From positions 108,639 to 172,638 of the forward strand of contig WNNJ02000342.1 of the NCBI GenBank assembly GCA_012934845.2: a stretch of 64,000 nt of DNA, read 5' to 3'. Position numbers and translations under genes: made by a program. Within the stretch, counting starts at the first letter, position 1, and every line of letters begins with the position of its first letter. The notes beneath the pieces were generated by a model that saw only the letters and a program-made list of their open reading frames with translations, was not told where the DNA came from and did no database searches. The stretch is from Pomphorhynchus laevis. Taxonomy: Eukaryota; Acanthocephala; Palaeacanthocephala; Echinorhynchida; Pomphorhynchidae. Below are positions 8,592-18,856 of the stretch, piece after piece.

Positions 8592-11450
8592 TCTCTTTCG
8601 CCACAGCACACGGTTTCCGCCTCGGTCTCCTTAACACTCTATCTATTCTCAATAAATCCGATCTTATCCTCAACCTATTCACCAAGCAATCCATCGATCT
8701 CTTCTACCTCACCGAATCCTGGCACTCAGATTCCGACGACCTTTCCATTCGCCGTCTGCTCGCTGCCGGTTGCTCCATAGTCGAATCCGCCCGCCCCCTC
8801 AGCTCATGCCCTTCTAAATCCTCTAATCATGGCGGCATCGTCGCATTCGCGCGTCACCCAGCGTCTCTTCGCAAAATCAATCCCCCTTTCAGTCCTTGCT
8901 CTTTTGAATTGCTCACTTGTCGTTATTCTAACCCGATCACTCTAGATCTCGCCATTGTATACCGTCCTGGTTCATCAGCTCCTACAGCCTTATTTTTTAC
9001 CAAACTCGCTGACCTCCTTTCTCATTGTTCTTTGTCCTCAATCCCTTCACTCGTTCTAGGCGACTTCAATATCCGCCTAGACCGCCCCTCTTCCACAGAT
9101 TCCATCCGCTTCATCAACATTCTATCCAACTACAATTACAAACTAATCTCCACTGCCCCCACACATATACTTGGCGGGGCACTCGACATCATCGCTGTCC
9201 CCGATCATTTTGCTGCCCACACCTCACTGTCCATCTCTGATCCTGGTCTATCCGATCACTTTCTTATCACCCTTGATCTCGCTCGCAACCACACCCCTCC
9301 TCACACACCTACAATCCTACGTCGCCCTTGGAGAAATCTTGACCTCTCCCTTCTCCGCTCTGCCTTACTCAAATCGTCTCTATCATTACCCACAATAACA
9401 TATTCATCTCCTCACGATCTCGCCTTTCTTTTCGACTCTGAACTCACATCCACTCTCGATATTCTCTTGCCCTTCAAGTCTCACCCACACCGTCGCTTGC
9501 ACCGTGCCCCATGGTTTGACATCCAATGCCTACTCTCAAAGCGTCGACTCCGCCATGCTTTTCGAGTCTATCACCGCTCTCTCAGACGCGATTTCCGCTC
9601 GATCACTCCGTCTTTCCGTGATTCCTATCTTGCTCTTCGCCGGTATCATCTCCACCTACTACGTACCAAATGCAACTCCTTCTGGCAGCATAAAATCATC
9701 ACTTCATTCAACTCTAAGACTCTCTGGCATACTTTTAACTCAATCCTGGCTCGTTCCTCTACGCCTTGCAACATCAATGCTAATGATTATTCGTCATTTC
9801 TCCAGACTAAAGTATCCACGCTGCTCTCTCACACCCCGGTCTCCATCCTATCCCACTCTGCCCAGTCTACTCTCATCCTTCCGGAACTCTTTCATCTTCT
9901 CCCTGTCTCACCTACAGAAGTATCATCTGTCCTCATGTCCTTGCCCAACAAAACCTCACCTGCCGATCTCCTGCCTACCCACATATTAAAATCTATATGC
10001 TCATCGATATCCCCATTTCTCACAACCTTGTTTAACTCGTCCATCCGCAGTCGTATCTTCCCTTCACACTGGAAATCCGCAATCGTTCGTCCCCTCCTTA
10101 AGAAACAATCGCTCGACCCCTCCCTTCCTTCTAGCTATCGCCCCATTTCACTACTCCCTACTCTTTCTAAGCTCTTAGAACGCCTCATCTTAATACAAAT
10201 CAACGCTTATCTCTCCTCATCCAATCTCTACCAACCTTTCAAATACGCTTTCCGCTCTAATCACTCGACAGAAATCGCATGCATAAAAGTGTACAACGAC
10301 TTACTCATTTCTCGAGACAAGGCTCTATATAGTGTTCTCATCTCCCTTGACCTCTCCTCCGCATTCGACATTGTCGACCACTCCGTCCTCCTTTCTCGCC
10401 TTCGTTATGATTACGGCTTTTCTTCCTCCTCCGTAGCTTGGTTCGCCTCATATCTATCCGACCGTTCCTTTCGCGTCTGTTCTAATTCATCATCCTCCCC
10501 TCCCATCCCTATTTTTTGCGGGGTTCCACAAGGTTCAGTCCTAGGTCCCCTGCTTTTCTCTCTTTTGCTTGGCGATCTCTCTCCATTTATCAAACCTTAC
10601 TCCTTTAACGTCATGCAATACGCCGATGACATTCTAATCTATGCTCATGCACCCGCACATCGCATACACGATATCGGCATTTCTGCCTCCAACTGTCTTT
10701 CTTCTATCTACAAACGTCTCTCCAATCTCCATCTCGTTCTAAACGCCGGAAAGTCCAAAATAATGTGGATCCTTCCCCGTAAACCAAGCATATCTCCTCC
10801 CATTGTATCTTTTGCCTCATCGATCATCCCTATAGTCCACAATCTCACTTTCTTAGGCTTCCATTTCGATGATCACCTTTCCCTTAAACCCTTCGTCCGT
10901 GACAAGGTCCGCTCGTCTAACTTAATTCTTCGTGACATCCGCCGTATCCGCCCCCTTATCGACTTCCGTTCTTGTATGTCTCTTCTTTCATCGCTTCTTT
11001 TCCCTAAAATCGATTACTGCCTTAGCCTTTTCGCCAATTCTCCAAAATCCATCATCCTACCCCTACAACGAATAATCAACACCGCCGTTCGAGTGCTCTT
11101 TCGTCTCCGTCGCTTCAGACCACACATCCACATATTTTGCCCAACTCTCCTGGCCCACCATCCACATCCGCATCAAACTCCGCCTTCTCGTTACTTTTCG
11201 TCTCATCGCTGTCGGCTCCCCATCGTTCATCAACCTTCCTTTCTTAGACGATATTCGTCCCACCTCGCTATCGCTTCGTTCCTGTCATACCCTCTTACTC
11301 CACGTTCCTAATTACTCCAACAACTACGGTCTCCGATCCTTCCTCGTCGCCGCCTCACTCGCCTGGAATCAACTCCCTCTCGACGTCCGCCGCGCTCCCT
11401 CCTTTATCACATTCAAACACCTCCTCCATTCACACCTTCTCGACACCTGA
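8555..11450 (+). pseudogene. L2-like ORF2: AP endonuclease plus reverse transcriptase, one late frameshift
   Basis: The start codon at 8555 overlaps ORF1 by 37 bases. Endonuclease motifs: YLTESWHS, LGDFNIRLD (GDFN at residues 169-172) and GLSDHFLI (SDH from residue 233). RT motifs: SYRPISLLPTLSKLLERLI, LDLSSAFD (catalytic Asp 599), GVPQGSVLGPLLFS and MQYADDILIYA (YADD 689-692). All catalytic residues are present. The frame runs to 11311; an extra A near 11116, compared with sister copies (CTTCAGACC against CTTCGACC), shifts the last about 110 codons. Their original end, SHLLDT, is still readable up to TGA at 11450. The lesion lies after the RT core. RT motif wording matches the L2 clade better than CR1. 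Confidence 0.88.
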
Positions 11451-11469
11451 TTCACAGTTTTGTTTTGTT

Positions 11470-11520
11470 GTGGTCATGTAAGCATGCGCTGGCACGCATT
11501 TGTCACGTTAAAATAAATCC
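11470..11520 (+). other. L2-like 3' terminus with hairpin
   Basis: GTGG...AGCATGC-GCTG-GCACGCAT...CAC is followed by GTTAAAATAAAT. Sister copies have the better-paired GCGTGC/GCACGC stem bracketed by GTGG and CCAC. LINE RTs of related clades are known to recognise a 3' stem-loop, and this is the probable counterpart. Confidence 0.75.
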
Positions 11521-13195
11521 TTTTTTAATTCTTTCACGATCATCTACTTCTTGTAATATAAATCCTGATGAATTTTCTTCTTATCTACAAACTAAGCTAT
11601 CTAATTTACTTTCCCTACTACCCGTAGCCCCCTTGTACCCACTCTTCTCTTTAAATACTTCCCTCCCAGAACTATTCCACCTTCTTCCCGTTTCGTCTGA
11701 TGAAGTTTCTTCGGTTCTGCTGTCATTACCTAATAAAACCTCTCCTTCTGACCCAATTCCCACTCACTTGCTTAAAAATATCTGCTCCTCTATCTCACCC
11801 TTCCTAATCACATTGTTCAACTCGTCCATCCGTAGCCGTACATTTCCTTCCATCTGGAAATGCGCCACTGTTCGTCCTCTCATCAAAAAGCAATCTCTCG
11901 ACTCCTCACTACCATCTTCGTACCGTCCAATCTCACTTCTCCCAACCCTCTCTAAACTCCTTGAGCGTCTTGTTCTCAAGCAAGTTAATACATATCTCTT
12001 TTCCTCTAACTTGTTTCCTCCCTTCCAAGCCGCTTTTCGCTCTAATCACTCTACTGAAATTGCCTGTCTTAAAGTTTATAATGACTTACTCATCTCGCGC
12101 GATCATAAATTATGTAGTGTCATAGTTTCTCTTGATCTATCGTCTGCTTTTGACATCGTCGATCACTCGATTCTTCTCCATCGCCTTCGTCATGATTATG
12201 GCTTCTCTTTACCCACTGTATCATGATTTTCTTCATATCTATCAAACCGTACATTTCGCGTCTATTCTAACTCTTCTCTCTCCCATCCTTCATCCATCCC
12301 GACCGGTGTTCCACAAGGCTCCGTATTAGACCCTATGCTTTTCTCTCTTCTTCTCGGTGACTTGTCTTCGATTTCTCATAAATTTAACTTCCATGTTATG
12401 CAATATGCTGATGGCATTCTCATCTATACTCACGCACCTGCTTATCGTATTCATGATCTTAGTGTTTCTGCATCCAACTGTCTTGTCTCAATTTCCAATC
12501 ATCTTTCTTCCCTTCGCCTTTCTCTGAATCCTGATAAATCTAAAATTATGTGGATCCTACCTCGAAGCTTCGGCGTAGAACCTCCTTCCGTATCATTAAA
12601 TTCTACAATTATTCCTATCGTTGATAATCTCGTTTTCCTAGGCTTTCATTTCGACAACCGACTTTACTTAAACCTCTCGTTTTCCAACTCACCTAAATCC
12701 ACTCTTCTTCCTCTACAACGCATCATCAACGCTGCCATCCGAGTTCTCCTCTGTCTTCGTCGTTTTGATCATACATCCCACTATCTTGTTTCTCTTCGAT
12801 TGGCCTACCATTTATTGTCGTGTTCAAATTCGTCTTCTTATCATTGCTTTTCGCCTTATAACTTCTCATACCCCTTCATTTCTCAACCTTCCTTTTCTCG
12901 ACAATTCTCGTACTGTGTATTGTGCTCTGCGTTCCCGTAATTCACTTCTTTTACATGTTCTAATCTACTCTACCTCTTTTGGCTTACGCTCCTTCGTTGT
13001 GGCTGCTCCTCTCTTGTGGAATCAACTGCCTATTCATATCCGCCAATCAACATCGATGCTGTGCTTCAAACGCCAAATCCAATTCCATTTCAACAATTAA
13101 CTAATTATCTGTGACTTTTGATGTTCTTTTTTTGTTTGTTAGTGGTCATGTAAGCGTGCATTTTGCACGCATTTGCCACGTTAAATAAATTATTA
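11521..13195 (+). mobile_element. L2-like retrotransposon, 3' part of the old copy (RT domain, broken)
   Basis: This continues the element that stops at 7140. RT starts at SRSSTSCNIN, runs open to 12226 through SYRPISLLPTLSKLLERLV and LDLSSAFDIVDH, then hits TGA at 12224-12226. It resumes after a small shift with an eroded GVPQGS region and a YADG active site (MQYADGILIY near 12395), where the second catalytic Asp of YADD is Gly. A deletion follows FDNRL, removing part of the thumb. The tail is readable in another frame (SFGLRSFVVAAPLLWNQLPI) to about 13100. It is inactive by several independent lesions. Confidence 0.8.
13143..13195 (+). other. L2-like 3' terminus with hairpin and ATT-rich tail
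   Basis: GTGG, then GCGTGC-ATTTT-GCACGC, then GCCACG, followed by TTAAATAAATTATTATATTATT. The stem is identical to that of other copies but the loop differs, so the pairing rather than the loop is preserved. Confidence 0.75.
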
Positions 13196-13338
13196 TATTA
13201 TTATCTCATCTGATAGGTGATGGGCCGATCGCAATCCACAGATACATAACAGTAACAATGTAACATATTTTTTGAGGCCTATTTGAGGGAACTCAAAATT
13301 GTGGCTGTTTAATAATATAACTTAAAAAAATTACTACA

Positions 13339-13365
13339 GGTCATAGCCATAAGGCTGTTTTGACC
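13339..13365 (-). other. 3'-terminal hairpin of the CR1-like element
   Basis: On the minus strand the order is GGTC, AAAAC, AGCC, loop TTAT, GGCT, AT, GACC: two stacked stems. The copy at 18426-18452 has AACC/GGTT instead of AGCC/GGCT, and 55100-55126 has an AGAC/GTCT outer stem, so base pairing is kept while the sequence changes. Confidence 0.8.
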
Positions 13366-13425
13366 GCTCACATAAAAAACAAATAAATACAAGAAAAAAA
13401 TCAAAAAAATCGTTCAGTATATATA

Positions 13426-16225
13426 TCAGAACCATGGGTACTGCAGCAACCACCACTCGTTCTCATTTCGAATCCAGTTCTTTATATTGGATTTAAATTC
13501 ATTGATTGTATGCACCGCAACGACATCAACTGGAAGACGATTCCAAATATTCACCGCTCGATGAGACAGTCGGAAATGACGAGGGTATTTTCCGTGCTCA
13601 TGTACTACTAGTACTTTCGAGTGCCCTCTACGTCCATCCCGTTCATTGAGTTCAACTCTATTTGCTGGAAAATTTTCATCTTTATTAACTAGTCGATACA
13701 TAGCTAGAAGGTCGAAAAGAAGGAACCTTTCACGCACTGTCGGCATATTCAAACTTTTTATTCGTGCTTCATAGGGAAGATATCGTACCTGAGGACATAA
13801 TTTCGTAAACCGTCGAAGTATGCGCTCTAATTAATCAAGTTCTGTACGCGTACACGGAAAGACTACTGGTGACACATATTCTAATATCAGTCTTATAAGA
13901 GCATTATATAAACGCACAACACAAACGCGAGATAAATCTTTAAAGCAATTTTTGACAATATAGGTCATTCTTCTTACTGCGTTACAAATCCTATCAGTGT
14001 TAGTACGTGTTTTCAGATTATTTTGAACAATTATACCAAGATCCAGAATGGACTGCGTGGAAACAACAAACTCATCGCCAATAAAATATTCTTGACTCAC
14101 ATTGCTATGACCTAATCTCATATGTGCACACTTTTTAATATTCAATGTAATTCCAGTGTTTTAAGACCATCGATAAACAATGTTTAGGATATTTTGAAAG
14201 TCGTTTCGATCCTTGTTGGTTTTAATCAATTTTCATACCTTTACATCATCGGCAAAAGCTAAAACACTACAATCCTCAATTAAATCTAGTAGCTGATTTA
14301 TAAATATGTTAAACAACAAGGGTCCTAAGACTGATCTCCTTGGTACTTCTGAGGTGATAGGACGATAAGACGATAGGCATTGACCTACACAAGCCCGACT
14401 AAAAAGCAAGACCTACAAAAGCCCGACTAAGACCTACAAAAGCCCGACTAAAGTCAAGAAATATTACGTCGATACAGTACCCGTTAGCAACATGTCCAAC
14501 CCAATCTTCACGAGCATGTAATAAGTTTGTAAGACATGAACGCCGAGGGCGAAATCCATGCTGTGCATTATTGAGAATTCTTAGCGAACTCAAATGATCA
14601 TATATGCGTCTGTTTAGTATGCGCTCAATCACTTTGCATACAACACTAGTTAGACTTATTGCCCTATAGTTATTCGGATCATCTTTTTCACCATTTTTAT
14701 AAATTGGTACTACAATCGCTTTTTTCCAGGCAGCAGGTAACTTCGAAATGCGCAAGCTCAGCTCAAATATGGAGGCTAATGGCTCAGCCAGAACAGGAGC
14801 AAGTAACTTAAGAAGTTGGGGGTGAATATCATCGGGGCCTGCCGCTGATGATCTAGATAACCTAGCCAATTCAACAAAAACCTCATGTGCTGTTATCGTT
14901 AAAACTGGAGAACCAATTTCTACCTGTTGTGATGCTGCATCTCCACATATGCTAGAGAAAGCATCTGGTGTCAGCTCAAAAGCGGATGCAAACAATTCTG
15001 CCATGCTGTCTGGCGATGTCACTCGAGTGTTACCGTCTCTTAAAGATGAAATTGCTGGTAGCAGAGCTCTGGATCCTTTCACATAAGCCCAAAATTTTTT
15101 TGGTTCTGTATCAATTTGTAAAGCTAATTGATCTTCAAAACTTTGCCTTTTTGTAATCTTAAGGCGATTGACGAAATTTCGGAACATTGTATACCGCTTT
15201 TTAAAATTATTCTGATGACGGCTTAGTTCAAATAGACGATTCCTATGTTTGAGAGCATATCGCAATTCAGTGTCAAACCAAGGAGGGTATTTAGCTTTAC
15301 TTTTTGGTAATCTACGGAGTGGTGCAAACTTATCTGCAAGAGCTACTAAACCTGATTCAATAACATGCCACCTTACCTCAATGTCTTCACTAGCACAGTT
15401 GAATGATGTTCTTAGTGCCGCCTCTCGTAATGAGTCTTCATCAATTTGTTGCCAAGATCTTTTCGACACTATCAAATTTTCCAGTTTTGGGATCATACAC
15501 CTAGAAAAATAATTGAATAAGATCATGCAATGATCGCTCAATCCAATAGGACTCTGATAGCTCATATTACCCACACTTGTAATTAATTTGGAAAATACCA
15601 AATCTAGACAAGATTCCTGGTTTTGCGCGAATCTGGTGGGCGACTGCACATGTTGCTCTAACATGAGATCATTTGTAAGAAAATTCCACAAATCCGCATC
15701 TGACTTGGAAGAACTACTATCCAAAACATAATTCCCGATGTGACCAGCTGAGGGTATATTAAAATCGCCAACTAGTAGATATTCTTCAAGCTCAGAACAT
15801 TGACTAATTAGTGTAGAGAATTCATGACTCAATACGGATGATTGCGGCGACCTGTAGCACACGGCAATACCTAAGGGACCTCCGAAGTGTGAAACAATGA
15901 CTGAGAGAAACTCACACGTGCCCAGTTCATTTTTAAAATTACGAGTGGAAGTAATGTTTAAGGATGTCGTAATATATAGCGCAACACCTCCACCCTTCCG
16001 AGACTCTCTATCAGCTCTCACCAAATTATATCCCATAATAGCAATTAAACCATCGGGGATATCACAATGCAGCCATGTTTCAGTGAGAGCCAGGATCGCT
16101 GGTTTATTTAAGATGACCCATGCCTTAAGTTCATCAAATTTTGGTAAAATACTCCTTAAATTAGTATAGGCGACACTAATACCAGAAGCAGAGGGTAATT
16201 GAGTAGTAATTATGTTTTGTTTATT
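13426..16225 (-). pseudogene. CR1-like ORF2: endonuclease plus reverse transcriptase, broken
   Basis: The endonuclease is complete on one frame: AYTNLRSILPKFDELK, LALTETWLH, AVCYRSPQ, LVGDFNIPSAG and GLSDHCMILF. RT proceeds to FLDFSRAF at about 14400-14460. There a 21-base unit is repeated and the segment between RT motifs A and B is missing. RT resumes with VPRRSVLGPLL and an AFADDVKV active site near 14260, preceded and followed by stops. The conserved thumb and C-terminal part lie at 14145-13831 and 13752-13426; the latter begins MNMPTVRERF and ends QYPWF. The upstream in-frame stop near 16228 means the original start near the ORF1 end has been damaged. Confidence 0.8.
14382..14452 (-). 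repeat. Tandem 21-base repeat inside RT motif A
   Basis: Three copies of GACCTACAAAAGCCCGACTA (plus strand), the first with one change and a short spacer. On the minus strand the two clean copies encode SRAFVGL twice, replacing the expected DFSRAFDRVPH continuation. Confidence 0.85.
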
Positions 16226-16340
16226 TTATAATTATATAACAATACGTAGACTCAGTTAGCTGATTTAATGTTGGATGTGATATCAATGCGCGCTAGATTT
16301 CCTAATTGTAAAATGGAATCCCTCGAAGAACTCTCCAAAC

Positions 16341-17471
16341 TCACCAACGCACGAATGGTCGCCGACGAACTACTCGAAAATTTCTTATCATTAGATCAGT
16401 CTCTCCATTCGATCTTCTAAATGCTAGATTAGCACGAGCATTATTAAGCAACAATCTTTCCTCAACCGAGAGATCTTTAAAATTTTTTGTCGTCTTACCT
16501 TTCAAGCGATAACCTCTAGCTAAAACTGCTCTTGTATTATCTGCAGAATCAAATACTACTTTAAGTAATCGTGGTTTGTGTTGTGCTTTTTTACCAAGAC
16601 GAAATAAGCTTTTGACATTGAGACTACGCGCAATATTCTCTTCACCCTGAACGAATATATCCGAAAAGACCTTACGAATAGAAACTACGTCATCATCCAC
16701 ACGGGTCTGAACGTTGTCTGCAGAAGATTCAGTGATGTTAGCAAAAATTACGCAATTATTTCTGTTTCTAGCACGATTCCTAATATTGATAATTTCAACA
16801 AATGTCTTATCTGTCAAATCATTGGATTTCAGTTCATTTTCATTTCCGACTGCCACATCATTGCACACTCTATCATCGTCTCTTGTCTGCGTTCTACTTA
16901 AAAACTGCTTCAATACATTCTTTGGTCGAACATGAGTAGAAATCAATATATTGTGGTTCTTAGGACTGTATTCCGCCAATATGCCAGATAAAGGTGAAGG
17001 CCATTTATTAGGAATATTCTCAGGTGTAACTTTATCCTTGTCGTTTGCCATCACAGTGCTGTCATTGATATTTCTTCTTTGTTTATACACCGTCCGTGAA
17101 TGTCTATGTCTTCGTGTCCAAATGCGAGTCGAACTTGAAGCATCTATTACGTCTGGTTCTTTATTTGAATTGACGTGTAATGACATCGGCGTAGTGATTT
17201 TGCTCTGGCATATGCTAGATTCTTTGTCAATAATTTGTTCTTGAAACCTACGTGTCTTTAAGTTAAAATGAGCATTGTCCTTTGCTGATGTCGGTGAACT
17301 ACAAAATACGATTGACGCAGTACAAAAACCACATATGAATTTTCTTCTACTCAATGTATCAACATCTTTATGTGGTACAGTTACTGTAGTCCAGACATTG
17401 CAGCCATCACCATCACATCCTACTTGTCTTGATACGAATTCGGGAATGTCGTTTCCCTTACGTCTGCCCAT
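16341..17471 (-). CDS. CR1-like ORF1, intact (PHD-like zinc finger plus C-terminal domain)
   Basis: A 376-codon frame begins with ATG at 17471. Residues 19-50 form a PHD-like pattern: C19, C24, W27, H34, C47, C50 (VGCDGDGCNVW...FICGFC). A polar, poorly conserved linker follows. The C-terminal domain starts near residue 235 with NRNNCVIFANITES. It holds SLFRLGKKAQHKPRLLKVVF and the NFKDLSVEERLLLNNAR block, and ends GETDLMIRNFRVVRRRPFVRW immediately before TGA. The last block is common to ORF1 of CR1-type elements. It is the only uninterrupted CR1-like ORF1 in the window; it presumably bound element RNA. ORF2 of the same copy is broken, so it has no working partner in cis. Confidence 0.85.
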   Translation of the reverse strand: MGRRKGNDIPEFVSRQVGCDGDGCNVWTTVTVPHKDVDTLSRRKFICGFCTASIVFCSSPTSAKDNAHFNLKTRRFQEQIIDKESSICQSKITTPMSLHVNSNKEPDVIDASSSTRIWTRRHRHSRTVYKQRRNINDSTVMANDKDKVTPENIPNKWPSPLSGILAEYSPKNHNILISTHVRPKNVLKQFLSRTQTRDDDRVCNDVAVGNENELKSNDLTDKTFVEIINIRNRARNRNNCVIFANITESSADNVQTRVDDDVVSIRKVFSDIFVQGEENIARSLNVKSLFRLGKKAQHKPRLLKVVFDSADNTRAVLARGYRLKGKTTKNFKDLSVEERLLLNNARANLAFRRSNGETDLMIRNFRVVRRRPFVRW

Positions 17472-17578
17472 AATTGTAATTGTATATGGTGATTGTGTAT
17501 TTATGCGATTTTTGTATTTACTTTAGATCTCAAACGTTTTTAAGGAAAAGTTTGTAATTATATACACATATAATTACA

Positions 17579-17727
17579 ATTAATAATACCACAAAATTTC
17601 TCGGTCTAAAACGTACTAAAATCCAAGAAGATTATCGAATAACTGCAAGAATTATCGAATCTCTGTATCGTTATCGAAGCACTTTGAGATTAATAGTTCC
17701 ACAAAAGTTCTTGGTCTAAATATAGTA
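17579..17727. repeat. Imperfect direct repeat between two divergent CR1-like elements
   Basis: ATTAATAATACCACAAAATT... at about 17579 and ATTAATAGTTCCACAAAAGT... at about 17690 are similar over roughly 36 bases (both continue to a GGTCTAAA word), spaced about 111 bases apart. Between them TTATCGAA occurs three times. These could be 5'-leader monomers of the plus-strand copy. Confidence 0.6.
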
Positions 17728-17739
17728 AATTAGGAAAAA

Positions 17740-18470
17740 ATCCGACGATGTAGAAAGATCGTTTGTATCTCAGCAAGTTGGCTGCGCCGCACCTGACTGT
17801 AATATTTGGACAACGATTGCCTGTTCAGAAGATATGGTAAATTCTTTGTCGGTGAAGTTATTCTGTGGATTCTGTTGTGCTCTAATGATAGACAAGCTAC
17901 CTATTAATTTACAGTCACAAAATCGTTTAGAAATTGAGCAGAAAACTTGTGAATTAGGAATTGGAAGTGTAAATTCGACGGTTTACGAAATTATGTCCTC
18001 AGGTACGATATCTTCCCTATGAGGCACGAATAAAAAGTTTGAATATGCCGACAGTGCGTGAAAGGTTCCATCTTTTCGACCTTCTAGCTATGTATCGACT
18101 AATTAATAAAGATGAAAATTTTCCATCAAATAGAGTTGAACTCAATGAACGGGATGGACGTAGAGGGCACTCGAAAGTACTAGTAGTACATGAGCACGGA
18201 AAATACCCTCGTCATTTCCTACTGTCTCATCAAGCAGTGAATGTTTGGAATCGTCTTCCAGTTGATGTCGTTGCGGTGCATACAATCAATGAATTTAAAT
18301 TCAATATAAAGAACTGGATTCGAAATGAGAACGAGTGGTGGTTGTTGCAGTACCCATGGTTCTGATATATATACTAAATAATTTTTTTGATTTTTTTTAT
18401 TGTATTAATTTGATTTTTTGTGAGCGGTCAAAACAACCTTATGGTTATGACCTGTAATAATAAATTGCGT
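17740..18470 (+). mobile_element. Internally deleted CR1-like copy: ORF1 start joined to ORF2 end
   Basis: The first part encodes an ORF1 zinc finger (FVSQQVGCAAPDCNIWTTIA...KLFCGFCCALM). At about 17973 the sequence jumps directly to the ORF2 tail (TTCGACGGTTTACGAAATTA onward). The tail (18039-18365, 108 codons, MNMPTVRERF...QYPWF) differs from the full copy at 13426-13752 at only 7 residues. Nearly 4 kb of ORF1/ORF2 is missing at a single junction, and the 3' hairpin is present. This is the structure of a non-autonomous derivative. Confidence 0.8.
18426..18452 (+). other. 3'-terminal hairpin of the deleted CR1-like copy
   Basis: GGTC, AAAAC, AACC, loop TTAT, GGTT, AT, GACC, then TGTAATAATAAATT. 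The inner stem carries a paired substitution compared with 13339-13365. Confidence 0.8.
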
Positions 18471-18839
18471 TGACAAATTTGTGCAATCCATCCCCGAAAC
18501 GGATACTAGAAGTATCAGACTATTTAGCCACGATCAAAGTACCTTTGCTTGATGTGAATGCTATTGGAGATCATGATATCAGATGTCATCAAGAAGTTAT
18601 GGATGATAATGGTACCAATTGCCAGTCAATATACCCATTTGTTAATACTACACTTACTGTTAGATATCATTCGCGAACCTTCTCGCCACGTGCAATTAAT
18701 AACAATAAGTCTATCAGAAATCAGTAGCAATCGACGAATACGGCTTCAGATTAATTCAGAAAAAATATTCGGAAAAAAGTTTAAGAGATAAAATAACATA
18801 CAAAATATTATACATACATCATACAATAATTACAATATT
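18471..18839. other. Unassigned stretch between CR1-like copies
   Basis: A short open frame (18470-18727) has no recognisable domain and I do not call it a gene. The last part, AAAAAAGTTTAAGAGATAAA and onward to about 18803, nearly repeats 44596-44625, immediately upstream of another retroelement. Confidence 0.35.
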
Positions 18840-18856
18840 GGACAATCAATGAGGAA

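Larger units (their letters stand above)
7226..11520 (+). mobile_element. Nearly intact L2-like non-LTR retrotransposon
   Basis: A complete structure is visible: a repeat-rich 5' leader, ORF1 7566-8591 and ORF2 8555 to about 11450. The 3' end holds a GTGG...hairpin...CAC block followed by AAAATAAAT. Only two clear lesions were found, a nonsense codon in ORF1 and a one-base insertion near the end of ORF2. It is inserted in the same orientation inside an older relative (4200-7140 plus 11521-13195). High similarity to the copies at 44620 and 56687 points to recent activity of the family. Confidence 0.85.
13325..17600 (-). mobile_element. CR1-like non-LTR retrotransposon, near full length, rearranged in RT
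   Basis: Read on the minus strand it has a short 5' leader, an intact ORF1 (17471 to 16341), and an ORF2 open from about 16225 through endonuclease and into RT. ORF2 is then damaged by a small repeat expansion and deletion, but its C-terminal 108 codons are intact. The 3' end near 13325 has a hairpin. The RT wording (NYRAISLTSVVCKVIERIL, QHGFRPRRSCLTNL, DFSRAF) is typical of CR1-clade elements. Confidence 0.85.

Noticed and set aside
8540-8595. Programmed -1 frameshift between ORF1 and ORF2
   Set aside because: CCAAAAATTCG does not form an X XXY YYZ heptamer in the ORF1 frame, and ORF2 has its own ATG in the overlap.
18470-18791. Two overlapping short ORFs between CR1-like copies
   Set aside because: No recognisable domain and no start or codon evidence; listed only as an unassigned stretch.
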